Shown here one piece after another: positions 22,595-34,898 of a stretch of DNA of 64,000 nt. The first letter of the stretch is position 1. Each line of letters starts with the position of its first letter. The stretch comes from Panagrolaimus kolymaensis (lineage: Eukaryota; Nematoda; Chromadorea; Rhabditida; Panagrolaimidae), in NCBI GenBank assembly GCA_028622995.1, contig JAJQJQ010000026.1:744001-808000 (forward strand), given 5' to 3'. The notes under the pieces were generated by a model. The model saw only the letters and a program-made list of their open reading frames with translations. It made no database searches and had not been told where the DNA came from. The position numbers and the translations under genes were made by a program.

Positions 22595-25500
22595 CTTTTT
22601 GGTTTTTTTGATGGTGGAGGATATGAACAACAATACCTCTAAACAAAAATTTTAATAGATTAAAAATAAAAAAATTCCACGAGATTTTTTCATTCACGTT
22701 TTTTTTAGTAAAAATAGAGGCAAAAAAAACAAGTAAACATTTGTTTTTTTCCCTCAAATTTTACTACACACGTTCGCCAACAAAATCTGCAAAAAAAGGT
22801 TAAGGCGCTTAAATTGATGACAAAAAAAAATTGAGTCTTGATGTTGGACATTGAATGAAATTGTAAAATAAAAAAATGTTGCAAAACAGCAGCCGACTAC
22901 CACCAACACGTTTAACAACAACAAAAAAACTATGGCAGCGCGCCTATGGGAAAGAAAATGGAAAAGAGAATCAGAGGGAATATAAAAAAAATAGTGGAGG
23001 AGAGACTCTCAGCTTCTTCTTCGTGGCCTTGTTGTTTTTAAAAATGTTGTTGTATGTGAACAGCTTGGGGCGTGACAACAATACAGGCTGTTAAATGTGG
23101 ATAGTAAAAAAAGAAGCGAATAATTCACACAAAAATAAATATAAAACATTTTTTTGTTGTTGTCTCTTTTTTTAAATTATTTTTTACTGAGAAAAAAAAC
23201 AGTTATTTGATCCAACAAAAAAAAGGAGAGATGAAACCGATAAAATGGCCAGCAATGAAAAAAATAATTTTTTTTAAATGTAATTTAAAAGCCGGAAAAA
23301 AAAGCGCTAATTAAAACCCATCTTCGTTAGCTTGCTTGCTTTTGGAGCATAGAAAAAAATGAGAATTGCATCCACTTAAAGCATTTTTTTTCTTTTCTTT
23401 TAAAGGCAGGTGTCACAAAAATAGAAATAAGCGGAAATGTTTCCCCTAGAGATTTATTCTTTTTTCTTCTTTTTTTCTTGCACTATAACAAAAAAAAAAT
23501 TTTTCCACGGAAATAAAAAAAGAGATTGATTCAATCACAAAAGTGAAAAAAAAGAACATTAAATGTATTAAATTTGTTTAAACAATCTTTTTTTTATCAT
23601 AAAACCACAGCAGAAAAGCCATGGAGACAAGATCAAAAGCGCCGTAAAAGAAAAATATCATCAAAAACAACAGAAGCACAAAGAAGAAGAAAAAACAAAT
23701 CATGTAAAAACATTTTATTTTTTATTTTTTAAATAAACTGTCGCTTTTTTATTTTGAAATGATGAGATTTAAAAAAAAAATATTGTATTTTCTGTTAAAC
23801 ATTCAAAAGAAAAAAATGCTTACAAAAAATACAAACAAGACGAAAAAGAAAAAGAAATAGTAAACTTTATTTTTGAAATACAATGAAAATAATACAATAC
23901 ACTAACAATAAAATAAAAGTCATGGTTTACTTGGCACACAAAAGACGACAGAAAAAAAACCTTTACTTTTTTTAAATAAAAAACTCGTCTTCTCATTCAT
24001 TTTTCGTGAGTGAAATTTTTTTACCTAGTAACCAACCATCAACCTAACCACTAAGTATAGAAATGTGCCCGCCTTTTTTATTTTTTGGTTCTTTTTCTTG
24101 GTTGCTGGCTTTATAAATGAGGAATCTTGGTTTTCAAAAAAGAAATGGCAGTGACCGTTTTTTTTTCTTCTCTTGTTGCTGCTTAGCTGTGGTTGCTCGC
24201 TTGCCGTTCTTTTCTGTTGTCGTCGTCAACTCAGTTGACCTGGAGTGCGCGATCGGCCGAGGTCGTCGCCGTCTTTCGTTTGAAAAAAAAGAAAAAACGG
24301 AAGAAGGAATAAGAAAATAAAAAAGCCGCGATAATGGCGCAAGAAGACGATGCTAAAGTCAGTCTTTTGCTGGCAAAAAAATTTTTTCTTTGCATCACTG
24401 CGTATTTTATTTATTCACCACCTTCACTTCTAGTATTATTATTTTATATGAGTAAGCAATGAAGCAGCTTTATAAGTGACCAGGTAATAATCAAACAAAA
24501 GAAGAAAAAAAAGAAAGAGATGATGATTGGAAAATAAAAAAAAGAAAGGAAAGAGGGAATTAAAAAAAGCCTTTTGTTAAAGGTTCATTTTTGCCGATCA
24601 TCATCATCGAGAAGAAGAAGAAAATACTTCTGCAAGTGGTCATTACAAAGGAATCTATCTACTTGTAAAAAAAGTGAAGGGCGAGAAAATGAACTATGAC
24701 TCTACTCTTGAAGATAGAAATCGCACGAGATAATGCCAATTTTTTTTCTCTTTTAATACAAAGGCGGTTTTTTTGTTGTCGTCGTCGTAACTTATTAAAG
24801 AGATATATTTGAAGGTATAAAAAAAGTTGAGAGTTGACATGATTGAGATAATCTATAGCGACGGCATGAGAGAGAATGCCGCCGCTGTCACTCGCTCGCT
24901 ACCTTTCGTGAACTTTTCATTATATATAAGTAAATCAAAGGGGAAAAAGGAAAAAAGAAAATTAAGATTTTTATATATATATATGTAATAATAATATGTG
25001 CAAAAATGATATACGACCTTTAATCAAAATATGTTTGTATGCATGTACGAATGGGAATAAAATAAAATACTTTTACTTTTTTTAAATGTTTAACATGCAA
25101 GGAAAATGAGACGAGAAAAAGATTAAATAGGAGCATAATTTATTAGAGGCGCCAGTCACAAAGTGTCATAACGTTGCTAATTTTTCTTTTATGGGAAAAA
25201 TGAAGAAAAAATTCTAATAACTCAACCAAAAATAAAAAATAGGTAAGAAAGAAAGACAAATTTTTAAGTTGTGCAAACAAATTGGAAAATTGGATAAGAA
25301 AAAAAATGAAGAAAAAAACCTTTGCAAAAAAGAGCCAAGGTCAAGAAAGGTGAAGAAAAAAGAAAGTGAAAGAAGACAAATGCTTTCATTTTCTTTTTTA
25401 TTTTATAATAAATTAATTAGAAAGAAAAACAATTGCACCTGTAAAAAAAAAGAAAGACAGATCATCATTTTCATCATCGATGGCCTCCTAGAGTGAAAGT

Positions 25501-25985
25501 TTACAAAAGTGGAAGGAAAAAGGATGTCATAAAAATAAGTCGAGAAAACAAAGCAAAATAAAAAAAATAAATTCATGTATGTATGTACAACCAAAAAAAT
25601 GTGAATAATACAAATAATACCAACAGCAGCAAACCACACCACTGCCCAGAAAAAAAAATAAAGTGGTCGACGACGGAAAAAAGAAGAAAGAATGTTTTGT
25701 TTTGTTGATATGAAAAAGAATAAAATGAAATGGTTAGCGTTAAACGCCACAAAAAAAAGACGAAAACATGATATAATCGGGACTATTTTACACACAGTCC
25801 TTCCCTTCACTTAAGCTGATAACATGTAAACTAACTGACCTCTTTCCAATGTATTAAAATAAATAATTGTTTATAAGCCGATTTAAAAGAAAAAAATTTT
25901 GCCCGATGTAATTTTTTTAATGAAATTTGTCTATAAAAATTTTATTTCAAGAGACCGAAGAAAACAAATATAAAAACAAATATTT
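22595..25985. other. Long low-complexity intergenic region
   Basis: About 3.4 kb dominated by A and T runs with scattered CGACGA/TCGTCG clusters (for example 24223-24230 and 24778-24787). It is the 5' side of the transporter and the 3' flank of the methyltransferase. A block near 24200-24270 is GC-richer. The frames (24117-24320, 25269-25496, 25403-25810) overlap on both strands, and I see no gene. Confidence 0.55.
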
Positions 25986-27114
25986 TTAATTTTTTGCTTC
26001 TCTTTCTAAATGTTTTTTAATAAAGTCTCGATAACCTTCAATGACGTTTGGTTTCACACTGCAGCAACCACCAATGTAGCGAACTTTATTTGCGACAAGT
26101 TCAGCAAAATCAACGATCAAATCATAAGCTTTCCCAGCGTAACTAAAAAAAACAATAGTATTGTCTTAGATCGCTGAAACAATTTTTTATAAAAAAAAAG
26201 ATTTACCTATCAGTTTCAGAAATCCATGTTCGACCATCATTGGGTTTTACAATAATGTTTTGATCATCTCTAAGAAATGGGGAGATCAATTTGGCTACAG
26301 AAACACAAATATTTGGATGGCAGCAATTAATTCCAAAGGCAAGGATTTGGGGGCATTTTGAGACAAGTTTTGCAATGGCTATCAAACAATCGCCTCCAGC
26401 ACTTTCATTTTCATTCTAAAGCTTAAGATTCTGTAAAAAAAAATTCACAAACAAAACTAACTTTTGCAACTACAGTAAGAAATGCATTCATCCTTGGATA
26501 CGTTTCCAAACAACTTATGGCACCTTTAATTTCAGCCATGGTTGGAATAGTTTCAAATGCAATATCTTTTAAATGAAGTTTATCAATTTCACATAAAATT
26601 GAATTATAATGATCATAAACATCTTTAATCGTTGAGGTTCCATCTTTAATATAAATTCCTGTATACTCTGAACAATCATGGAATTTAACTGCCAAAGGCC
26701 CAATTGAAATTCGATATGCGCAATTATTTTCGCTACAAATAAGTTCAAGAATTTCAACATTTTTCTAAAAAAAAATTTTTAAAGTTTAAACTTTAAAGGT
26801 TTAAAAATATTGGTACTTTAATAAGTTGATTAATATTCGCTCCATTATTTTCCTTTTCATCAAAATGTAAACTATAAGTATTTGAATAAAGAATTTTCGA
26901 ACCAGCTTCAGCAAATTCTTGATGAATTTTTTTAACTTCATTTGGAACGCAAATTAACGCGGCTGTGGACCATAAATAATTTTCATTTTCCTAAAAACTT
27001 TTTAAGAAATTCTTTAATTTAAAAAATTAAATTCACAAAAACTCTTACACATTTAAATCCACTTTCTTTAATCATTTGACCCGTGCCACCGTCCAAAAGG
27101 ATTATTTGGTCCAT
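25986..27114 (-). CDS. Homocysteine S-methyltransferase family enzyme
   Basis: Zinc-dependent methyltransferase that moves a methyl group from a donor such as S-methylmethionine, or betaine in BHMT relatives, to homocysteine, forming methionine in the cytosol. Exons 27049-27114, 26817-26990, 26462-26764, 26207-26415 and 25986-26142 give 302 residues, the normal length for the short HMT/MMT type. The barrel starts with LLDGGTGQMI. The zinc ligands are visible as GINCCHP (first Cys) and GGCCS near residue 277 (the Cys pair). IAFETIPTMAEIKGA is the conserved FET segment after beta strand 4. No N-terminal extension or targeting signal is seen. Substrate preference is not determined. Confidence 0.92.
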
Positions 27115-27609
27115 AATAATAATTATTTTTTTAGAAAAACTGAAACTTTAAAATTTAGTACCAATGAATAGATAACAATTATGGATGGTTTAAAATTCAA
27201 AACATAAACTTGGATTAAATCTTACTTTAGTGGCAAAATGTTCCTCTGCTAGACAACCTTTTTTTTCTGACCAATGTGAAAAACAAAATAAAAAAAATAT
27301 TTGTAGTTTTTTTATGTTTTCGTTTTTTCCTTGTTTTTGTGAATTTCAAAATAATTGTTTTTCTTTTTCTTTCATCCATTGATACTACATTTTTCGTTGA
27401 ACCTTTTCACTTATGTTATTGAAATTGAAATATGTGAAGAAAAAATTTATAGTTATTTTAACACTTTTATTTTTTCTTTTATTTTAACATTCGGTCAAAT
27501 GGCCAAAAAAACGTTCATTTTATAAGGAAGAGAAGGAAGATGATGGCTGTGAATCAACAAAAAAAAGAAAAAAAATTCATTCGACGACTAAAAGAATGTG
27601 TTGTTGTTT

Positions 27610-27617
27610 GTTGGGAA
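27610..27617. repeat. Target-site duplication, left copy
   Basis: GTTGGGAA precedes the foldback element and recurs exactly at 27821-27828. Confidence 0.85.
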
Positions 27618-27820
27618 TAGGGTTGTCAAAAAAGATTTCCCGATTTTTCCTGGGAAATTTCCCGCTACAAACCCTTACAAAGTTTCACAAAGTCTAACAA
27701 AGTTCTACAAAAGTTGCTATAACTTTGTTAAACTTTGTAAGACTTTGTGAAGGTTTGTAGCGGGAAAATTCCCGGGAAATTTCCCCATTTTCCCATTTCC
27801 CGGGAAATTCGACAACCCTA
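27618..27820. mobile_element. Small hAT-like foldback MITE, 203 bp
   Basis: The element starts TAGGGTTGTC and ends with the reverse complement GACAACCCTA. It is flanked by perfect 8-bp copies of GTTGGGAA. Inside, almost the whole element is an inverted repeat: TTTCCCG, GCTACAAACC and ACTTTGT-rich segments on the left face their complements on the right, so the single strand could fold into one long hairpin. TAGGG tips with an 8-bp TSD fit the hAT superfamily. There is no coding capacity. Its ends and sequence differ from the 514-bp element at 11.3 kb, so at least two hAT-like families are present. Confidence 0.85.
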
Positions 27821-27828
27821 GTTGGGAA
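27821..27828. repeat. Target-site duplication, right copy
   Basis: Second exact copy of GTTGGGAA, just after the right terminal repeat. Confidence 0.85.
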
Positions 27829-29902
27829 CGTCATTCCTTTCGACCGATGAAAATGATTGACCATAGAAGAAGAAAAAAATTTAGATTACTATTTTAATAA
27901 TAATAATTTCAAGAGAGTGACAAACCATTTAAGAAATATAATTTTTTGTAAAAATGCACAAAGGACATTTTGAAAATGAGCATCAGCAGCAGCTTCTAGC
28001 TTGCTTGAAAAATGATCGGTGTAGTTCGAAATAAAAAAAATAAAGCATTAAATCGTCGTGTCTCAAGTGTAAATGAAGGTTGTTTTTCGCGCGTTCCCCC
28101 CAAAAACATGCTCGCCTCATTTGACAACGACAACAATTTTATTTTTGAGTGAGGAATAAAAGGGATGCAGCCGCGGGTTTAAAAACGGGAAGGATGAAAT
28201 AAAAAAATAAAGGCAAAACAAAAATTAAAGTGCCGCGGCTACCACTTTTTGCCGCCGCCACTTTGACTGTTTCCTGACCGCTGATTTTCAACAAAAAATT
28301 TTTTTCTTTTTTTGTAGTGTTCGTTTTTTTGAGGATAAAGATGTCGATGAAAAAAGAAGAAGACCTCCAGAGAGAAAGCATTGTACACAAACGCTTTTGA
28401 AAAAAAAAATAGAAATATAGCCTTGACCGTCGTCGTTTAAAAATATGAGCGCTTCTTCTTCTTTTATTTTTTCATCAAAGACAATCAAACAAAAAAGCTT
28501 CTTCTTTTTTTTTGCCGCCATCACACGAGACAGATTTTTGGTGAAACAAATAAAAAAGCAAAGCAAGTTTCAAGCATTTTTATTATTTAAAAAAAAAATA
28601 GGAAAAAAATATTCATTAATGGATGAGAAACGAATTTAAGTTTAAGGGTTTGGTTTAAGAAGATCGCTCCTCAAAAAAAAACAATACACTATAGATCTCA
28701 ATTTTTTTTTTGTGGCTATCATTTTTTAAAATTAAACTGTGAGAAAAAAAAGGGAGAAAGAAAGGACAAAAGTTTTTGAGTTATTTGTCGTCGTCGTAGT
28801 CTCAAATTAATGGACACGACGATGACCTATGACAGCCAATAGCTTAAGGGTCATCAATTTGAAACTCAAAAAATGCCATCAATTTTAAGCTGAAAAATGC
28901 CATTATAAAGAGATGGGAAAAATCCAGAGAATTAATCTGTCTTTCCATCCAAAAAATATTAAAGGGCAAATAAAAATAATTACACTTAAGAAAAATCCAA
29001 AATCACAAAAAAAATTAGAATAAAAAGGCGTACAAAAATTCTCGAACATACATTAAAAATATAAAAAATAATTTTTCTTGGTTTGGGAAAAATTTTTCAC
29101 TTTCAACAAAAACAAATATCCATTATGCAAATGAGTAAATTGAAAAGACAGGAAAATACAATACTAAACAATGGAGATGTGAAAGAGAGGTTATCGCCGT
29201 CGATGAATTTTATGGTTTTTCAAAAGAGAGGCAGGCTGGCTGTCTTGTTTGTTTTTGACGACAAATTTGTTGTTGTCTTCTTACTTTCAAACATGGAAAA
29301 AGAAATAATAAAAATGAAAGAAAAAAAAAGAAAGAAAAGAATTTGATCTCGCGCAAATATTTGGGTTTAACAAATATCATTAATTCCTTCAACCGGAAAT
29401 TTGAAAGTAAACCATTCCTCGAAAAAAAGAAAGAACAAAAAATTTGGAAGTTAAAAAAAATGACTGAAACAATTTTACTTTTTATTAGTATAGTATTTAA
29501 AAAAAGTTTAAAGCAAGCTTTGATGTCGAGGACGAGGATGACAAATAATGGATTGTAAAAAGTAAAAAAAAAGTGTGACTCTGAAGAGGAGAAGAAGATA
29601 ATATAATAAATGAAATGAAATAAATGAAAGACAACAAGAAAAAAAACTGTCTTCGTCGTTTGGTGGACCATCTGTCCATTAAATCAAATGAATGAAGAAA
29701 TATAATAAGAGCGTATTCTCTATATTGATTTAAGAGAGTATAGCTTTAATAATAGCACTTATAAAAATTATTTTTTATTATTTAGTATTTATTGTCTTTG
29801 CACTTTTTATTTAGTTTTAGTTTTATACCTTTTTCCCAGAAATAAGTTAAAAACAAATTAAACTAAATTTGGAAAACTGGGAACGAAAAAGTAAAAATAA
29901 AA

Positions 29903-30991
29903 CTAACCTTCCAGAAGTTCAAGAATCGATGGAGCACTCACAGGATTTCTAGAAACTACTTCGATTCCATAATCTTTGGCAGTTAAATTATAACTATCGT
30001 TGAGAGTGAAATCAATTCCTAACTTAAAATTTCACAGTATGAAAACTAGATTTAAAAAAAAAACATACATGAAGAAGCAAACGAACAATTTGAAGCCTTC
30101 CATGTTTAACAGCTTCATGCAAAGCAGTGCCTTGAGAAGTTTGAAAATTTATTGGGAATTCTGAATTTAAAAGTAAATAAACAATCTACAAATAAAAAAA
30201 GTAATAATAAAATATTAATAAAACAATTTAAGAAAAAATTCAAACACTAACTTCAACGTGACCATTCCTTGCAGCTAAATGCAATGGAGTATTAAAAGCT
30301 GCAACAGCTGAATAATTATTTTTATTTAATTTTATTTCTGTGAGTAAAGATTGATGACAATTTTGTTTTATTAAAAATTTAATTAACTAAAAAATATTTT
30401 TAAAACCTATTAAAAAAATATATGCGTCACAAACTTACTTCAGTATGTCCTTCTTCAGCAGCCACATCAAAAGGAGTTTTTCCCATTTTATCTCTGGCAC
30501 AAAAATCCGCTCCAAAAGTTAATAGTAAACATGCATTTTCAACTTGACCCTCTTTAGCTGCAAAATGAGCTGGTGTGGATTCGGTGTAATCAACGGAATC
30601 CACATTTGCTCCATATTTAATTAATAACTGGGAAATATAAGTGCTATAGTGTTGAACTGAATAATGAAGGGGAATTCGACCTAAAAAACTTTCTTTTAGT
30701 AATATTTTTAAAAAAAAGTTAGTCTAAAGCAAACCTTTATCATCTTCTTGATTGGCACTGCATCGATTCGAATTCAGCAAAAACCCCACTTCAACAGAAT
30801 TTCCAAAAACGGAAGCATTATGCAAAGGATACTTTTCAGCAATTGATAATGGTTCTGGATCCTCTTCGAAATTTAAATTTGTTGTTCGAAATAAATCTAC
30901 AAATTAAATTTGTAAAGTAAAATCACGGCAAACTTTAAAAAGTTTTTAACCTACCAGAAATGCTCGAGGACAACTTTTTTAGTTTATTCAT
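29903..30991 (-). CDS. Ankyrin-repeat protein, Caskin-like
   Basis: Exons 30955-30991, 30735-30896, 30439-30680, 30252-30386, 30069-30185 and 29903-30022 give 270 residues made almost wholly of ankyrin repeats. The clearest are GRIPLHYSVQ, ESTPAHFAAKEGQVENACLLL, MGKTPFDVAAEEGHTELIKFL, NTPLHLAARNGHVEIVYLLL and GTALHEAVKHGRLQIVRLLL. The order and wording of the last three, including the insert between repeats, resemble the ankyrin block of Caskin, a synaptic scaffold that in full carries SH3 and SAM domains. Here the frame stops at TAG, 29903-29905, and AATAAA-like signals follow. The stop overlaps a possible GTTAGT donor, so a longer form with unseen downstream exons is not excluded. Confidence 0.8.
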
Positions 30992-31973
30992 TTTTTTGAT
31001 TAATTAATCCTTTTCAATGAAAAAAATATACTAATTTTCAAAAACTTTTTTCCTTTTCTTTTTTTAAATTAATATATCCTTAAGGAAAAGATAGAAGGGG
31101 GAAAAAATAAAACTAATAGGATGACGCCTGGTTTGGCTAATCAAATATTCAAGAATGTGAAGAAGACGAAAGAAACGATTCAACCAGAAGCAATTATTTA
31201 AAAAAAATTGTATACTGATTTCTGCTGTCTTTTTTGGTCGATTTAAAAACTTTTTTCTTCTCGTTTTGAAAAAAAGAATAAGAATGTTGATATAATATAC
31301 GAAATTTCTTTTTTGCGGTAAAAAGCTACAGCATCAATCCATCCATTTTTCATTCATTCCTTTATATTCGATTCGGCCTTCGAAAAAATGTGAAAAGAAA
31401 AAAAGGAAGAAGAAGAAGGAAAAAAGTTAAAAGAAATTATTTTTGATTTTCGCCACCAATGTAAACGGGTGATCATAGTTTTATTAAAGCGTGGTGCTCT
31501 TTTTTCAAATTTTTCCATGATACCTTTATAAATAAAATTTTTTGACCATGGGGCATTTTCATTTATTAACTTCTGTCTTTTTTACGTATTTTTTTTTTTA
31601 AATTATGGCGAAAATTCGGACACTTCTCACTTTTTTACGATTTTGTTTGCGCAATCAAACAAATGTGATAATTATGTGACGAAGGAAATCAATCGCAGCA
31701 AATCAAAAATGAAATCTTGATAACTCTTCATCTTGCAAAAAGGCGAACGTGGTGTAAAAAAATAGTGAGCAAGAAAACATAAGCAAAATTTTTTTATTCG
31801 AACTTTTTTAATAACAGAAACCCAACTTTTAAATGAATAAAATATCATTTTTATTGTCTCTGGCAAGAAAAATAAAATACAGATAAAAAACATAATAAAT
31901 TATTTTGATAATAATTATAAATTTTGAAATGCACCAACAACACTTAAAAAACTATAGAGCCATTTAAAACATT
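30992..31973. other. Intergenic, no gene
   Basis: About 980 bases between two minus-strand genes, AT-rich, with the probable promoter of the ankyrin gene. I recognise nothing else in it. Confidence 0.55.
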
Positions 31974-33577
31974 TTAAATACCATAACCAGGATCAATTGG
32001 TTTCTTTTGAATAGGTGCTTGTGGAATTTCTTGGTGTTGTTGTTGCTGTTGTGGAACAACTGGAACTTGGGGTTGCACTGGAACAGCTTGGGGTTGAACC
32101 GGGACTGCTTGTGGCGGTTGTTGTTGGTATTGTTGCTGTTGTTGTTGCATAGGTGGCGGTTGTTGTGCATCATGACCAACAGCTTGAGGTTGCTGGTATT
32201 GTTGTTGTTGTTGATTGCCTAAATATTGTGGCGCTTGTGTAGGAATTTGTGTGGCATCGTAAGCGTGTTCACCCCAACCTTGTTTAGCAGCATATTCTTG
32301 TTCAAACTTTTTTAATTCTTCATCCGTGTAAACATCTTGTTGGGCTATATCCTTCCAACCTTCATCTTGTTTATTGGGGGCTTGAGCTTCATTATCCTAA
32401 AAATTACTTTTTACCTTTAAAAAATAATTCGGAAAACAAAATTTTCAAACCTGTAAAAATTCTTCCAAAGAAATTAATCTATCTTTATTTTTATCCATTT
32501 GTGCAACGACATGTTCGCGCATTCGATACATTTCTTCAATTTTTTCTCTTGGATCATCATCGGGATTTGTGTCATTGTAAGCTTTTTCAATTTCGATTTG
32601 GAAAAGAGCTTCAATTTCATCATCATTCCAAAATCCATCGCCATTAAGATCATGGAGGGCAAAAAAGGTTCGAGGATCATAGTTCTCTTTATCCATCTAA
32701 AAAATTTACTTTAAATTTGAATAGTCATTATGTCTTTTTTTTACACCATCGGAATCCTCCCAAACTTCTTCAAGTTGATCTCGAGCTCCAGGATGCTTTA
32801 ATTTTTCATGTTCATTATGTCTCTTATCTGCCGCTTCCATTTCAGCCTTAACTTTTTCCCGTTCTTCTGGAGTCAATTGAGCTAATTTATGATCTTCTTC
32901 AGCTTTCTTTTTCAATTCATATTTTTTAAATTCCTCTCGTCTTTGTTTATCTAATTCTTCCATATCTGCTACCGTTTTGACAACGAGTTTTCTCAAATCT
33001 TCTTTATTAAATTTTTCCCAATTATGAACATCAATATGTTCGGGAACTTTAATATTTTCTGCGCCACCATCCTTTTCAATTTGTTTTCCAATTTCTTCTC
33101 TCAATCTTTCAATTTCAACTAATTTTGCTTTTGTAAGTTCATCAAAAACATTTTCATGCAAATCATCGATGTGGTCTGCGATATTTCCAGCCTAAATAAA
33201 GGAAATATTAGTTATTTTTTTAATATTATTAAAACCAACTTTAATATCCTCTTCTTTCATTCCTTTAAGTCTTTCAGTAAATTTGGGATCATTTTCAAGA
33301 ATTTTTACTATAGTTTCTAAATATTTTGAATATGCAAATTGATACATCTAAAAAGTAACAATAGCTTTAATTCCATCCACAAAAAAAATAAACATTAGGT
33401 TACAGGTTTTTGTTCAGCATTAGCACTACCTTGATCGCCACCACCCGCCGATGCAGGATCATGTGGAGGTTGCTGCTGCTGTTGATCCGCCGCTGCTTGT
33501 CTATTAGGTGGTGGAGCCACAACTTTTGTTAATAATAATATACAAATAAATACAGAAAAAAGGTGAAATCGACCCAT
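31974..33577 (-). CDS. nucb-1: Nucleobindin (NUCB1/2, CALNUC type)
   Basis: Calcium-binding protein of the Golgi lumen and secretory path. Exons 33404-33577, 33240-33347, 32745-33191, 32451-32696 and 31974-32396 give 465 residues, the normal size. A signal peptide (MGRFHLFSVFICILLLTKVV) leads into a Pro/Gln-rich spacer. The conserved N-terminal domain follows (YSKYLETIVKILENDPKF, DIKAGNIADHIDDLHENVFDELTKAKLVEIERLR), then a basic Lys/Glu helical region. Two EF-hands read DLNGDGFWNDDEIE and DKNKDRLISLEEF. The C-terminus is a Gln/Pro-rich tail of about 90 residues (QYQQPQ, QPPPMQQ), longer than the leucine-zipper end of vertebrate forms. A perfect TGACGTGG on the minus strand lies 68 bases upstream of the start. 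Confidence 0.95.
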
Positions 33578-33948
33578 AATTCTTAATCGTTTTAAAATTA
33601 AAAAAATATATCGAAAATTGGGAATAAAAAGGTTAAAAAGAAGGCCACGTCAGCACGTTTCTGCTATTATTTATAAGTTTTGTCCAGCTGTATTTTGATA
33701 TGTAAATAATCAAACCAAATACACAATGGTTAGAACACGTGGCGTAAAAAAAAGCAAACAGAAAGTTCGTTCTATATATTTTTTTTATTGATAAAAAACA
33801 GATTGCAGAATATTCTTTTAAAAAAGGCACAATTCGCCAAAAAAATAAAATAAAACTATTTTATAAGACTTTAGAATATTTACAACCGAATAATTACTAA
33901 AAAAAATAATTAAAAACGAGGACTAAAAATAATTTTTTTTCGAATGAT
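33578..33948. other. Short intergenic spacer with the nucleobindin promoter
   Basis: 371 bases between the nucleobindin start and the 3' end of the isomerase gene. It holds the ACGT motifs; the rest is AT-rich. I see no coding. Confidence 0.6.
33645..33652 (-). promoter_or_regulatory. UPRE-like motif TGACGTGG upstream of nucleobindin
   Basis: CCACGTCA on the plus strand is TGACGTGG read towards the gene, the consensus XBP1/ATF6 site. It is followed by a second ACGT (GCACGT) and by ACACGTGGC at 33735-33743. Vertebrate NUCB1 responds to ER stress, so a functional site is plausible. Confidence 0.5.
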
Positions 33949-34898
33949 TTATAATTTTGATTTTGAAACGCCACCAAATTTGATTAATATGCGTTCCATA
34001 GCCTCCTCGGATACCATTCGTTCGCTCAATAATTCTTTCTCTTTTTGAGCGATTTCATGCATATGCTTTCGCCATTCCGCTCCACGTAATAATTCTTTTG
34101 TAGACAATACCGACTAAAAATCAATCAAAAATTATGTATTTTATTTAAAAAAATTTCTCACTTGTGGTGCTAAAGTTTTTTCAAAATTTTCAACAATTTT
34201 TCTTCCTGCTTCACGAAATCCTTCAGTTGGCAAAAGTTTTGTAATAAATCCAGCACGAAGAGCTTCCGCTGCAGACATTTTTTCGGCGAACAAAGCTAAT
34301 CGAGCCGCATTTTGATAACCCATAAGATACTCAAAGCTTTTGCTTGAAGTTCCTTCAGGTGAAAGACCAATAGTTGTGAAAGGGCAAAGAAAATATGCAT
34401 TTTCTGCAGCCACGATATAATCCATCAAAGCTAAAACTGTGCAACCTATTCCTAAGGCTGGACCATTAACCAACGCGATTACAGGCTTTTTGTGTTCAAT
34501 TAAACCATGAACAAATAATTCATAACCCATTACTGGTTCATCCGTGCTAAAATACAAAAAAGTCTATTCTATTTGTTTTTTTGTTTCTGGGTCTAAAATA
34601 AGTGACTTACTATTTGCCAAGTTCTTCAGGACCAAAATCATTTCCACTGGTGAAAAAATCACCGATGCCAGTAAAAACAGTAAACAAAGTGGTTTCATCG
34701 TCGTTGGATTTTCTTAATGCTTCGTTTATAATCGAATAACACTAAAAAATTACATAAACTTATTTTTGCGTAAAAAATAACTTTATCTCGATATTTGCTT
34801 ACTTTTAAACTAATAGCATTCCGACGCTTTGGACGATTGAATGAAATCCAATATGATTTCCCACGTTTTTCTACGAGGATTGTTTGATCCGCTGCCAT
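33949..34898 (-). CDS. ECI2: Peroxisomal enoyl-CoA delta-isomerase (ECI2 type)
   Basis: Crotonase-fold enzyme that shifts double bonds during beta-oxidation of unsaturated fatty acids. Exons 34803-34898, 34611-34741, 34162-34546 and 33949-34113 give 258 residues. Motifs are KSYWISFNRPKRRNAIS, FTGIGDFFTSGNDFGPEE (oxyanion hole), HKKPVIALVNGPALGIGCTVLALMDYIVA and FTTIGLSPEGTSSKSF, where the Glu of SPEG is the catalytic acid of ECI2 isomerases. The protein ends SKSKL, a perfect peroxisomal targeting signal 1, as in human ECI2. Unlike the human protein it has no N-terminal acyl-CoA-binding domain or mitochondrial leader. It is divergent from the secreted protein gene at 35468. Confidence 0.92.
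34895..34898 (-). other. Start choice for the isomerase
   Basis: ATG at 34896-34898 (MAADQTILVEKRGK) is taken as the start. The only upstream in-frame extension, to about 34904, begins with TTG, so it is not preferred. Confidence 0.6.

Larger units (their letters stand above)
27115..29902. other. Intergenic with a MITE; otherwise low complexity
   Basis: 2.8 kb between two minus-strand genes. It carries the hAT-like foldback at 27618-27820. The rest is A/T runs plus a GC-richer patch (28165-28260) that opens frames without recognisable domains. AATAAA-like signals on the minus strand near 29790-29810 suit the 3' end of the ankyrin gene. Confidence 0.55.

Noticed and set aside
28139..28566. 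Two minus-strand frames of 83 to 92 codons considered as missing SH3/SAM exons of the ankyrin gene
   Set aside because: The translations are F/K/S-rich and carry no SH3 or SAM signature, and splice phases do not fit.
29210..29671. 153-codon minus-strand frame
   Set aside because: Almost entirely F, L, S and I from A-runs on the other strand; no family features.
31964..32222. Frames over the C-terminal repeat of nucleobindin on both strands
   Set aside because: Shadows of the CAA/CAG-rich tail, which is itself the in-phase last exon.
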